From: Myxococcus terminator_A
GTDB taxonomy: Bacteria; Myxococcota; Myxococcia; Myxococcales; Myxococcaceae
Direction: 5' to 3'
DNA: 64,000 nt
Assembly: GCA_049194865.1 (NCBI GenBank)
Contig: JBLZWL010000009.1
Coordinates: forward strand, 174,670 to 238,669
Below, piece by piece: positions 19,082 to 28,499 of this stretch. The position numbers and the translations under genes were made by a program. The notes beneath the pieces were generated by a model. That model was not told the origin of the DNA, made no database searches, and saw nothing but the letters and a program-made list of their open reading frames with translations. Positions within the stretch are counted from its first letter, which is position 1; the number at the start of each line of letters is the position of its first letter.

Positions 19082-19939
19082 GTGAGACTGCGCAAGGGCA
19101 AGGTCATCCCCAGGGAAGACGGCAAGCGCATCGAGGAGTTCGTGGGCGCGGCGACGACGGGGACGGATGCGGCGTCCGTGGCGCGGATGCTCGCGCCTCC
19201 AGGTTGGTCCGAGCCGGCTCAGCGACCCGAGTTCGACGAGATGGTCATCGTCCTCACGGGAGAGCTGACGCTGGTGGTGGAGGGCCGCCGCGAGCGAATC
19301 CCCGCGGGTGAGGTGGGCTTGGTGCCACGCGGCAAGCGCGTCGTGTACCGCAACGACGGCAAGGGCGCGTGTGACTACTGGTCCATCTGCGCGCCGGCCT
19401 TCCGTCCGGAGCGCGCGCACATGGAGGCGCCGGCGCCCCAGGAGAAGGAGAACGTGGTGACGGTGCAGCTCGCGCACGGGCAGGGCAAGGAGTTCGGCCG
19501 GCTCCTGACGACGTGGGCCCGGGACTACTTGAAGCGCCTGTCGCTGACCCACTGCGAGCTGTCGCTGTCACTGGTGGATGACCGCGCCATCCGGCGGCTC
19601 AACCGCACCTGGCGGGACAAGGACAAGGCGACGGACGTGCTGAGCTTCCCCGCGGGCGAGCAGCCCCGGGGCACGCCGGGCCCTCGCCCCCTGGGCGATG
19701 TGGTCATCTCCCTGGACACGGCGAAGCGGCAGGCGAAGGAGTACGGCCGCACGCTGGAGTCGGAGATGGCGCGCTACCTGGCGCACGGGCTGCTTCACCT
19801 GCTGGGGCACGACCACGAGCGTCCGCGCGACGCGAAGCGGATGGCTGCGTTGGAGGAGGAGCTGCTGGGGGAGCGCGGCATGGTGGCGGACTCGCTCCAG
19901 GTGGACGCGAAGGCCCGCCGGGCCCGCAGCCTGATGTAG
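19082..19939 (+). CDS. ybeY: Cupin-YbeY fusion: endoribonuclease YbeY with an N-terminal cupin domain
   Basis: A 285-residue protein. Residues ~118-285 are YbeY, the metal-dependent single-strand endoribonuclease for 16S maturation and ribosome quality control. They include CELSLSLVDDRAIRRLNRTW, DKATDVLSFP, GDVVISLDTA and the zinc site HGLLHLLGHDHE (His triad near 236-246). Residues ~25-110 form an extra cupin barrel: PPGWSEPAQRPEFDEMVIVL, GELTLVVEGRRERIPAGEVG and LVPRGKRVVYRN. Ordinary YbeY is ~150-180 residues and starts where this second half starts. No stop or frame change separates the two parts. The cupin keeps a Glu in EFDEM but not the usual His pair. Confidence 0.9.
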   Translation: MRLRKGKVIPREDGKRIEEFVGAATTGTDAASVARMLAPPGWSEPAQRPEFDEMVIVLTGELTLVVEGRRERIPAGEVGLVPRGKRVVYRNDGKGACDYWSICAPAFRPERAHMEAPAPQEKENVVTVQLAHGQGKEFGRLLTTWARDYLKRLSLTHCELSLSLVDDRAIRRLNRTWRDKDKATDVLSFPAGEQPRGTPGPRPLGDVVISLDTAKRQAKEYGRTLESEMARYLAHGLLHLLGHDHERPRDAKRMAALEEELLGERGMVADSLQVDAKARRARSLM

Positions 19940-20039
19940 GGACCTCGCACGGCCCCCTGGCGGACAATCCGGCATCCTGTCGATTGAGTCGGGCGGCGTG
20001 CATGATAGGTAGGCCGCCTCCCGCGTGTTGGACAAAGCC

Positions 20040-21365
20040 ATGCCCCGCTTGTCGCTCATCGCCCTCTGCCTGCTTGGCCTGCTGCTCTCGGCTCCCGCGC
20101 GCGCGGCCTCGGACTTCGTGCCTCCCTGGGGAACCGGCGAGAGCCAGGGCGAAGACCTCGTCGTCTCGCTGGCCACCTTCAGCCCCGGCGACGACGTGCC
20201 CTCCTGGTGGGGACATGGCTCGCTGGTGGTGGAGGACCGCCGGCTCGGTGTGGCACGCGTCTACAACTACGGGATGTTCTCCTTCGACGAGGCGATGCTG
20301 GCGCGCTTCGCGATGGGACGCCTGGAGTTCTGGGTGGGGCAGGCCCGCGTCGAGAACACCTACCGCTTCTACAAAGCGGAGGACCGCGACGTCCGCATCC
20401 AGGAGCTGAACCTCACTCCGGAGCAGCGCCAGCAAGTCGCGAAGCGGCTGGCCGACAACGTCCTGCCGGAGAATCGCGAGTATCTGTATCACCACTACAA
20501 CGACAACTGTGTCACGCGACTGCGGGACATGATTGACGGGGCCACGGGCGGGCAGCTCCGCGAGGCGGACCGGGCCCCGGGGCGGATGACGTTGCGCGAG
20601 CACACGCGGCGCTACACGTCGGTGAATGCGCCGATGAGCGTGCTGCTCGACTACATGATGAATGACGAGATTGACCACCCCATCACCCGCTGGGAGGAGG
20701 CCTTCCTCCCGGACGAGTTGGAGACGCAGGTGGCCACGCTCCAGCTCAAGGACGCGGAGGGGCAGACGCGGCCGCTGGTGGCGAAGAGCTGGAACTACTA
20801 CGCGTCGCCCGTGCGCGCGCGTCCTCCCGCCGAGCCTCCACCCTGGGGCCCCTGGATTCTGGCGCTGGGCGTGGCGCTGGGCGGTGGGGCGCTGGGACTG
20901 GCGGCCTGGGAGCGCAAGCGTGGGGGCAGGGCGGCGCGGGTGCTGCTGGGCCTGGAGACCGCGGTGCTGGGGCTGGTGCTGGGCATTCCGGGCACGGCGC
21001 TCTTCGTGATGTGGCTGGTGACGGACCACACGGTGGTCTACCGGAACGAGAACCTGTTCCTGGCCAACCCGCTGACGCTGCTGGCGGTGCCCTTCGGCGT
21101 GTCGCTGATGCGGGGCAACCCGAGGGCGCGCTCGCGGCTGTTCAAGCTGTGGGGCGCGCTCACCGTGACGGCGGTGCTGGGCATCGTGCTCAAGGTGCTG
21201 CCCCCGTTCAACCAGGACAACCTGCGCCTCATCGCGCTCATCCTGCCCATCTCCGTGGGCATGGCCGGGGCGTTCGGCTTGGACCGGGTGCTCGCGCGCA
21301 TCACCGGGACACACCGCGCGTCAGCGGACCGTGGCGACACCGTCGCTCGGCTCAAGACGCCCTGA
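20040..21365 (+). CDS. DUF4105 / Lnb-N-like periplasmic-domain membrane protein
   Basis: A 441-residue protein with a signal peptide (1-22, ending APARAAS). The extracytoplasmic domain (~25-265) fits DUF4105: SWWGHGSLVVED, a Gly/His motif, then YHHYNDNCVTRLRDMID, which carries the His, Asn and candidate nucleophile Cys of this papain-like group. Four or five membrane helices (~275-425) follow. Members such as lacto-N-biosidase-linked Lnb-N proteins are thought to be envelope hydrolases, but none is well defined. ATG 20040 is preferred over TTG 20025 for a compact signal peptide. It shares no evident pathway with its neighbours. Confidence 0.7.
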   Translation: MPRLSLIALCLLGLLLSAPARAASDFVPPWGTGESQGEDLVVSLATFSPGDDVPSWWGHGSLVVEDRRLGVARVYNYGMFSFDEAMLARFAMGRLEFWVGQARVENTYRFYKAEDRDVRIQELNLTPEQRQQVAKRLADNVLPENREYLYHHYNDNCVTRLRDMIDGATGGQLREADRAPGRMTLREHTRRYTSVNAPMSVLLDYMMNDEIDHPITRWEEAFLPDELETQVATLQLKDAEGQTRPLVAKSWNYYASPVRARPPAEPPPWGPWILALGVALGGGALGLAAWERKRGGRAARVLLGLETAVLGLVLGIPGTALFVMWLVTDHTVVYRNENLFLANPLTLLAVPFGVSLMRGNPRARSRLFKLWGALTVTAVLGIVLKVLPPFNQDNLRLIALILPISVGMAGAFGLDRVLARITGTHRASADRGDTVARLKTP

Positions 21366-21435
21366 CGCTTTTCGTTTTCAACCTACTTCCACGCGGTGGC
21401 CGCTGACGGCACCGCGCGCCCGCGGAGAACAAGAC

Positions 21436-22558
21436 ATGGCGAACGATTCGATGGAGAAGATCAACGGCCTGCGGGAGCGCGTGTTGGCGCTCCGGGGGCA
21501 TCTTTGACCTGGACCGCAAGCGGTCCCGCATCGCGTTGATTGAGCGTGAGAGCACGCTGCCCACCTTCTGGGACGACAACACCAAGGCGCAGGGGATGTT
21601 GAAGGAGAAGTCCGCGCTGGAGGCGGGCGTGGCCTCCTACGACAGGGTGATGCGCGGGCTGGACGACGCGCAGACGCTGCTGGAGCTGGCGGCGGAGGCG
21701 GGCGACGAGGACACGGCCCGCGAGGCGGAGGCCTCACTAGGAGGGCTGGACGGCGACGTCGCGAAGCTGGAGCTGGCGCGCATGCTGTCCGGTGAGCAGG
21801 ACCGCAGCAGCTGCTTCATGGACATCAACGCGGGTGCCGGTGGCACCGACTCGATGGACTGGGCGGCCATGCTGTTGCGCATGTACACGCGCTACTGCGA
21901 GACCAAGGGCTGGAAGGTGGAGATCAGCGACGAGGTGCCGGGCGAGGAGGCGGGCTTCAAGAACGTCTCGCTGCGTATCGAAGGCGACTTCGCCTACGGC
22001 TACCTCAAGGCCGAGGTCGGCGTGCACCGGCTGGTGCGCATCTCCCCGTTCGACGCCAACGCGCGCCGGCAGACGGCCTTCGCGTCGGTGGACGTCTACC
22101 CGGAGGTGGATGACGCCATCCAGATTGACCTCCCGGAGAAGGACATCGAGCTGAAGTTCATCCGAGGCAGCGGCGCGGGTGGACAGAAGGTCAACAAGAC
22201 GTCCTCCACCGCGCAGCTGCGCCACATTCCCACGGGCATCATCGTCACCACGCAGACGGAGCGCTCCCAGTCGGCCAACAAGGAAATGGCCTTCAAGATT
22301 CTCCGGGGCCGCCTGTACGAGCTGGAGATGAAGAAGCGCGAGGCCTTGCGCGACGCCGCCGAGGCCGCGAAGAAGGACATCTCCTTCGGCTCGCAGATCC
22401 GCTCCTACGTGCTGGCCCCCTACCGCATGGTGAAGGACCTGCGCACCGGTGTGGAGACGGGCAACGTGGACGCGGTGCTGGACGGTGACCTGGAGGAGTT
22501 CATTAACGCGCAGTTGTTGGGAGTGAAGAACCCCAACCGCAACGCGGCGATGGACTAG
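21436..22558 (+). CDS. prfB: Peptide chain release factor 2, expressed by programmed +1 frameshift
   Basis: RF2 recognises UGA/UAA stop codons. The first frame runs from ATG 21436 for 23 codons to the in-frame TGA at 21505-21507. The slippery site reads CTT TGA C, preceded at the correct distance by an internal Shine-Dalgarno-like CCGGGGG (21492-21498). A +1 shift at CTT continues as DLDRKRSRIALIERE. The coding sequence is therefore 21436-21504 joined to 21506-22558, 373 residues. The GGQ catalytic loop is GSGAGGQKVNKTSS (near 237), while the tripeptide recognising the stop codon lies in VHRLVRISPFDANARRQT (SPF variant of the SPF motif, normal for RF2). The frameshift autoregulates RF2. Confidence 0.96.
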
Positions 22559-22571
22559 CCGCGATACCCGC

Positions 22572-22600
22572 CGGAGCGGGAGGGATATCCCCTCGCTCCG
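22572..22600 (+). terminator. Hairpin after prfB
   Basis: CGGAGCG (22572-22578) pairs with CGCTCCG (22594-22600), with an inner GGGA/TCCC. It starts 13 bp after the prfB stop and has no T-run; a probable terminator. Confidence 0.6.
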
Positions 22601-22730
22601 ATGTTCCATGCCTGCCCCGGGAACCTTTTTCCGCGCCTTGCTGTCGGAGGGGCGGTGGGGCAGGGGAACGGGATAGGCTCAAGGGGCAGTGGCCCTTCCT
22701 CCTCGGAGGGGCTGTCGCGGGAGGACATCG

Positions 22731-23357
22731 GTGTCGCCGGGCGGCGTGCTCGAAATCGGACAGGACGGGCCGGCCGCGGATGCGACCGCGTCACGGCGCG
22801 AGGACGCGGCCCTGCTGGCCCGGCTGCGCCAGGGCGAGCCCGAGGCCTTCGAGCAACTGGTGCGCACGCATCAGGACCGGCTCTACGATTTCTGCGTCCG
22901 CATGGTGGGGGACCGCGAGGAGGCCCACGACCTGGTGCAGGAAATCTTCGTCAGCGTGCATCAGCACGTCCGCCGCTTCCGCGAGGACGCGAAGCTGTCC
23001 ACCTGGCTGTTCCGCATCACCAAGAACCACTGCATCAACCGGCTCAAGTACCTCAAGCGCCGCGGCAGGGGGCGCTCGGAGGAGTACGACGAGACGAGCG
23101 ACCTGTGGGTGGACGGCCCGGGGGCACCGCCCGCGCCGGATGCCGCCCTGGAGTCCTCGCGCGAGCGGGCCCGGGTGCAGTGGGCCATCTCCCAACTCGA
23201 GCCGGATGCCCGCATGCTGGTGGCCCTGCGCGATATCGAGGGCCTGAGCTACGACGAAATCGTGGACATCACGGAGCTGCCCGAGGGAACGGTGAAGAGC
23301 CGGCTCCACCGGGCGCGCGAAAAGCTGGCGAACCTCCTGGGGCGGCTTGAGCCATGA
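22731..23357 (+). CDS. ECF-type RNA polymerase sigma factor
   Basis: A 208-residue sigma factor with only regions 2 and 4. Region 2: RLYDFCVRMVGDREEAHDLV then EDAKLSTWLFRITKNHCINR. Region 4: QLEPDARMLVALRDIEGLSY then EGTVKSRLHRAREKL, the promoter-recognition helix-turn-helix. The start is GTG 22731, chosen for GGGAGGA placed 6 nt ahead; longer in-frame starts lack a site. The last codons overlap the downstream anti-sigma gene by 4 bp (ATGA), a layout typical of translationally coupled sigma/anti-sigma pairs. The inducing signal is unknown. Confidence 0.93.
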   Translation: MSPGGVLEIGQDGPAADATASRREDAALLARLRQGEPEAFEQLVRTHQDRLYDFCVRMVGDREEAHDLVQEIFVSVHQHVRRFREDAKLSTWLFRITKNHCINRLKYLKRRGRGRSEEYDETSDLWVDGPGAPPAPDAALESSRERARVQWAISQLEPDARMLVALRDIEGLSYDEIVDITELPEGTVKSRLHRAREKLANLLGRLEP

Positions 23358-23737
23358 GTGGATTCCATCGCAGACTCCCGGACGTGGACCCGCACCTGAA
23401 CCACCGCGAGGCGAAGGCCCTGTTCTTCGCGCTCGCCGACGACGAGCTGCCCGCCCCCCAGGCGAAGGCAGTGCGTACGCACCTGGACGGCTGCGACGAG
23501 TGTCGCCAGGGGTGGGAGGGATATTCGCGCACCGTACGACGTCTCCAGGGCGTGGAGCGCGAGAAGGCCCCGCCCGTGCTGGCGTCGTTGGTGATGAATC
23601 GCGTGCGTCGTCAGCGTCGTTTCGGGCTGAAGGGCCTGCACATGGCGCACATGCAGCACCGCTTTCCGGTGGAGATCCTCATCCCCCTGCTGCTGGCCGC
23701 GGCGGTGGCTGCCTTCCTGGTGATGGCGGCATCCTGA
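23354..23737 (+). CDS. Membrane-bound zinc-finger anti-sigma factor
   Basis: A 127-residue protein. The N-terminal cytosolic half contains a ZAS-type zinc motif H43-x3-C47-x2-C50 (THLDGCDEC) with an upstream partner His (H17 or H14). It also has the helices that clamp an ECF sigma factor. A single membrane helix lies at ~108-126 (PVEILIPLLLAAAVAAFLVM), leaving almost no extracytoplasmic sensor. Release may therefore respond to redox or zinc state rather than an outer ligand; this is inference. It overlaps the sigma gene by 4 bp. Confidence 0.85.
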   Translation: MSGFHRRLPDVDPHLNHREAKALFFALADDELPAPQAKAVRTHLDGCDECRQGWEGYSRTVRRLQGVEREKAPPVLASLVMNRVRRQRRFGLKGLHMAHMQHRFPVEILIPLLLAAAVAAFLVMAAS

Positions 23738-23810
23738 AGCTTCCCGATGTGTTGCGTTGCGTCCCGAGGGAGCCTTGGCTACGGTGCCGCGCCTCTTGGA
23801 AGGGCGCGCG

Positions 23811-25343
23811 ATGGCTGACGACCAGAACAACGACCTGGGCTCGAAGGAGCAGGAAATCTACGACCAGCGGCTGGAGAAGGCCGCGAAATGGCGTGAGGCC
23901 GGCTTCAACCCTTACGGCAATGGCCACCGCCCCCAGCACCTCGCGGCCGACATCCTCGCGAAACACGCGGACGACACCCCGGAAGCGCTGGAGCAGACGC
24001 CCGTCTCCTACGACGTCGCGGGTCGGCTCGTGGCGATGCGCTCGTTCGGCAAGGCCGCCTTCATCAAGCTGAGAGATCGCTCCGGCGAAATCCAGGTCCA
24101 CATGAAGAAGGACGCGCTCGCGGAGGCGTACGAGGTCTTCAAGCTGTGTGATTTGGGCGACTTCCTGGGCGTCACCGGCACGCTGTTCCGCTCGAAGACG
24201 GGCGAGCTGACGCTGGCGGCGACGAAGTTCGTGCCGCTCACCAAGTCCCTGCGGCCCCTGCCGGAGAAGTGGCACGGCCTGACGGACGTGGAGATCCGCT
24301 ACCGCCAGCGCTACCTGGACCTCGTGTCCAACCCGGACGTGAAGCAGACCTTCCTCCGGCGCAACAAGCTCGTCCGCTTCATCCGCTCCTTCCTCGACGG
24401 GCGCGACTTCATCGAGGTGGAGACGCCGATGATGCACCCGCTGGTGTCGGGCGCCGCGGCGCGCCCGTTCACCACGCACCACAACGCGCTCGACATCGAC
24501 CTGTACATGCGCATCGCTCCAGAGCTGTACCTGAAGCGACTGGTGGTGGGCGGCCTGGAGCGCGTCTACGAGGTGAACCGGAACTTCCGCAACGAGGGCA
24601 TCAGCACCCGGCACAACCCCGAGTTCACCATGCTCGAGTTCTATCAGGCGTACGCCACGTACGAGGACCTGATGGACCTGAGCGAGGAGATGATCTCCGA
24701 GGCGGCCAAGGCCGTCACCGGCGACTCCAAGGTGAAGTACGGCGAGCACGTGCTGGACTTCGGCAAGGGCTGGAAGCGCATCTCCATGGTGGAGGCCATC
24801 CGCGAGGCCGTGGGCGGCGGGGCGCTCTCCGACAAGGACATGGCGGACGCCGACAAGCTCCGCCACGAACTGCTCAAGACGGCGCGCGCCGAGTCCGAGC
24901 GGCGCGCGATTGACACGATGAACCACGGCGAGCTGGTGGGGGCCCTCTTCGAGGCCCACGTCGAGCACACCCTGATTCATCCCACCTTCATCACCCATTT
25001 CCCCACTGCAGTCTCCCCGCTGGCCCGCAGGAACGACCAGAATCCGGAAATCGCGGACCGGTTCGAGCTGTATGTGGCGGGGCGGGAAATCGCGAACGCC
25101 TTCTCCGAGCTGAACGACCCGTTGGATCAGAAGGGCCGCTTCCAGGGCCAGCTCGACGCCAAGCAGCGCGGACAGCAGGAGACGATGGACTACGACGAGG
25201 ACTACATCCGGGCACTCGAGCACGGCATGCCTCCCACGGCGGGTGAAGGCATCGGGATTGATCGGCTCGCGATGCTGTTCACGGATGCGCAGAGCATCCG
25301 CGACGTCATCCTGTTCCCCCTCCTCAAGCCACTGGCGAAGTAG
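23811..25343 (+). CDS. lysS: Lysyl-tRNA synthetase (class II)
   Basis: A 510-residue class II synthetase. An N-terminal OB-fold anticodon-binding domain (~60-165, GRLVAMRSFGKAAFIKLRDR) precedes the catalytic core. Motif 1 is DFIEVETPMMHPLVSGAAARPF, split here as two stretches. Motif 2 is FRNEGISTRHNPEFTMLEFY and motif 3 is GEGIGIDRLAMLFT. Length is normal. ATG 23811 (MADDQNNDLGSKEQEIYDQR) is preferred over an upstream in-frame start. The gene is followed after 12 bp by the Lol permease. Confidence 0.97.
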   Translation: MADDQNNDLGSKEQEIYDQRLEKAAKWREAGFNPYGNGHRPQHLAADILAKHADDTPEALEQTPVSYDVAGRLVAMRSFGKAAFIKLRDRSGEIQVHMKKDALAEAYEVFKLCDLGDFLGVTGTLFRSKTGELTLAATKFVPLTKSLRPLPEKWHGLTDVEIRYRQRYLDLVSNPDVKQTFLRRNKLVRFIRSFLDGRDFIEVETPMMHPLVSGAAARPFTTHHNALDIDLYMRIAPELYLKRLVVGGLERVYEVNRNFRNEGISTRHNPEFTMLEFYQAYATYEDLMDLSEEMISEAAKAVTGDSKVKYGEHVLDFGKGWKRISMVEAIREAVGGGALSDKDMADADKLRHELLKTARAESERRAIDTMNHGELVGALFEAHVEHTLIHPTFITHFPTAVSPLARRNDQNPEIADRFELYVAGREIANAFSELNDPLDQKGRFQGQLDAKQRGQQETMDYDEDYIRALEHGMPPTAGEGIGIDRLAMLFTDAQSIRDVILFPLLKPLAK

Positions 25344-25355
25344 CCAGGAGGCCAA

Positions 25356-27746
25356 TTGCACTCGGCAGAACGGCAGACCGTCCACCGCTGGATTCTCCTC
25401 TGGGCCGGGGCCCTCGTGGCCCTGGTGGGATTCATCCTGCTCGCATGGTCCATCTCCGCGTCCGGCGCCTGGGCGGAGGTCAGCTCCGCTTTGGGGTTGT
25501 CCCTGTTCGGCTGGGGCGGGGTGCTCCAGGCCATCAACGGGGTCTCCCTCCTGCCGGCGCACGCGGCGGTGAAGGACTCACTTCCTCCGGCCGGCTCCTG
25601 GTCGCTCGTCTCCGGCACGCTCATCTGGCTGCTGGGCTGGGGACTGGTCGCCGCGGGGATCCGCCGCGCTCCCGCGACGACGGAAGGCCCGAGCACGGCG
25701 GCCGGGGCTCCGCTCTACCCGCGTCTGGCGCGCTACCGGGACTTCTACTGGAGCACGCTGGGGGCCTACGGCGGCGGCATCCTGCTCGCGGAGCTGGTGC
25801 TCGTCCTCCTGCAGACGGTGCTGTCCAGTGGTGTTCCCTCCACGGACCTGGGCGCGGTGAAGGACTCGGGCGGAGGGCTGTCACTGCCTCCCACCGGCGC
25901 GTTCGCCATCTCCCTGGTGATTGCCGCCGCGGTGGCGTTCATCTCCGGCTTCGTGGGGGCATCTCGTGCGCAGCGGCTGTCGCTGCCGGAAGCCACCATC
26001 GGCGTCCTCTACCTGGGCCTGCCCGTCCCCATCCTCCTCACCTTGATGGAGCGGATTCCCTGGCTCCAGCTCCAGCTCGGCTACCGGCTGCGCGAGGTGA
26101 CGTATGTGGCGGGCCTGCTCGGCCGTCCTGAGCTGGCGTACTGGCTGACCTTCACCGGCCTGGTGCTGGCGCTGGTGCTGGGTATCAACACGGGCTTCGT
26201 CGCCGCCGGCAGCGGGCGCGTGGACCTGAAGCTGGGCTTCGAGCTGTTCGTCGCGCGCCGCCATGTCGCGGTGTTCCGCCCGTCGCTGCTGTTGGGGACG
26301 TTGGCGGTGTTGATGTTCGGCATCATCCCGCCCTTGCTCATCTACTTCATCATCCGCGCCGCCGAGGCCGCGGTGGAGCGCACCCGCATCCGCGCGCTGG
26401 GCCTGTCGGATCCGCTGGCCGCGTCGGAGGCGCTGCACTCGCTGAAGCTGCGCGAGCAGTCGCCCACCATGATGATGACCGCCCTGTCGGTGGGCGGCGT
26501 GGGCGTGGGCGTGATGGCGCTCATCATCGTCCTGTCGGTGATGAGCGGCTTCGAGGCGGACCTCCAGAAGAAGATCCTCGGCACCAACGCTCACGCGGTG
26601 GTGACGCGGTACGCGGGGGACCTGCCCGAGTACGCCAAGGTGATGGAGTCCATCCGCAAGGTGCCCGGAATCGCGGGGCAGACGCCCTTCATCATCAACC
26701 AGGTGATGATTGCCTCCGAGGGCAACGTCGACGGCGTCATCATCAAGGGCATCGACCCGGCCACGGTGGGCGAGGTGACGGACCTGCCCCGCAACATCCT
26801 CGGCAACGGCTCGCTCGACATCCTCTACACGCCGGAGAAGATCCTCTCGCGCGGCCTGGACGAGGAAGAGGCCGAGGCTCCCGAGGGTGGGGAAGGGGAG
26901 GAGGGCGGAGACGACATCATCCGCCGCTCTGGCAAGCCGACGAAGGCGCCCGTGCTGCCCGGCATCGTCATCGGCCGCGAGCTGGCCGCGTCGCTGCGTG
27001 TGGTGGTGGGCGACCGGGTGAACGTGGTGTCGCCCCTGGGCACGGAGCTGGGACCCACGGGGCCCATCCCGAAGAACCGGGCCTTCCGGGTGGCGGCCGT
27101 CTTCTACTCGGGGATGTACGAGTACGACTCCAAGTTCGTCTACATCCTGCTCAAGGAAGCGCAGGACTTCTTCAACATCCAGGGCGCGTCCGGCATCGAG
27201 CTGAAGGTGCTCGATATCGACGACGCCCGGCGCATCTCCGGCCAGGTGGTGAAGCTGCTCGGTGGGTATCCCTACCGCGCCCGCGACTGGGGCGAGATGA
27301 ACAAGAACCTCTTCTCCGCGCTGCGCCTGGAGAAGCTGGTGATGGGCATCATCCTCTCCATCATCATCATCGTGGCCGCCGGCCTCATCGTCGCCACGGT
27401 CATCATGCTGGTGCTGGAGAAGCGCAAGGAGATCTCCGTGCTCAAGGCGCTCGGTGTCCCCGATGGCGGCATCGTGAAGATCTTCCTCGCGGAAGGCCTC
27501 CAGATTGGCGTCGCTGGAGGGCTGCTGGGCCTGTTCTCCGGCCTCGCCTGGTGCTTCTTCATCGAGAAGGTCGGCATCAAGCTGGACCCGGAGGTCTATT
27601 ACATTCCCGCGCTGCCGGTGCGCATCGAACCTTTGCAGACCGCGCTGGCCGTCGTCATCGCGGTGCTCGTCACCTACCTGGCTTCCATCTATCCGGCCCT
27701 CAAGGCCAGCAGCGTGGAACCGGTGGAAGGGCTCAAGGCGGAGTAG
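25356..27746 (+). CDS. Lipoprotein-releasing ABC permease (LolC/E-type) with long N-terminal membrane extension
   Basis: A 796-residue inner-membrane permease. The C-terminal ~430 residues are a standard LolC/E. They include the first-helix signature VGVGVMALIIVLSVMSGFEA, a periplasmic MacB-like domain (~390-640) and three final helices with VLEKRKEISVLKALGVPDGG and ending YPALKASSVEPVEGLKAE. Ahead of it are ~350 residues with about eight hydrophobic segments. Inside this stretch, near residue 293, stands FELFVARRHV, the normal start of LolC proteins, separated from the permease core by ~75 residues instead of ~15. Start TTG 25356 has AGGAGG four nt upstream. LolD follows immediately. It should work with LolD to move outer-membrane lipoproteins to LolA. 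Confidence 0.85.
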   Translation: MHSAERQTVHRWILLWAGALVALVGFILLAWSISASGAWAEVSSALGLSLFGWGGVLQAINGVSLLPAHAAVKDSLPPAGSWSLVSGTLIWLLGWGLVAAGIRRAPATTEGPSTAAGAPLYPRLARYRDFYWSTLGAYGGGILLAELVLVLLQTVLSSGVPSTDLGAVKDSGGGLSLPPTGAFAISLVIAAAVAFISGFVGASRAQRLSLPEATIGVLYLGLPVPILLTLMERIPWLQLQLGYRLREVTYVAGLLGRPELAYWLTFTGLVLALVLGINTGFVAAGSGRVDLKLGFELFVARRHVAVFRPSLLLGTLAVLMFGIIPPLLIYFIIRAAEAAVERTRIRALGLSDPLAASEALHSLKLREQSPTMMMTALSVGGVGVGVMALIIVLSVMSGFEADLQKKILGTNAHAVVTRYAGDLPEYAKVMESIRKVPGIAGQTPFIINQVMIASEGNVDGVIIKGIDPATVGEVTDLPRNILGNGSLDILYTPEKILSRGLDEEEAEAPEGGEGEEGGDDIIRRSGKPTKAPVLPGIVIGRELAASLRVVVGDRVNVVSPLGTELGPTGPIPKNRAFRVAAVFYSGMYEYDSKFVYILLKEAQDFFNIQGASGIELKVLDIDDARRISGQVVKLLGGYPYRARDWGEMNKNLFSALRLEKLVMGIILSIIIIVAAGLIVATVIMLVLEKRKEISVLKALGVPDGGIVKIFLAEGLQIGVAGGLLGLFSGLAWCFFIEKVGIKLDPEVYYIPALPVRIEPLQTALAVVIAVLVTYLASIYPALKASSVEPVEGLKAE

Positions 27747-27748
27747 CC

Positions 27749-28423
<675 letters not shown>

Positions 28424-28499
28424 TGGCTCCGCGCTTTTGGATTGAGGGCGTCGCGCCCCTTCCCGTACATTGCCCCGCCTTTCTCTGGCCGGTCTCCCC

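Noticed and set aside
16546..19131. An 861-codon minus-strand frame over the HD gene
   Set aside because: Same antisense artefact; the plus strand encodes a clear 7TM-HD protein.
21505..21507. prfB as a pseudogene with an early stop
   Set aside because: The stop is the expected UGA of the RF2 programmed frameshift, with the correct slippery codon and upstream element.
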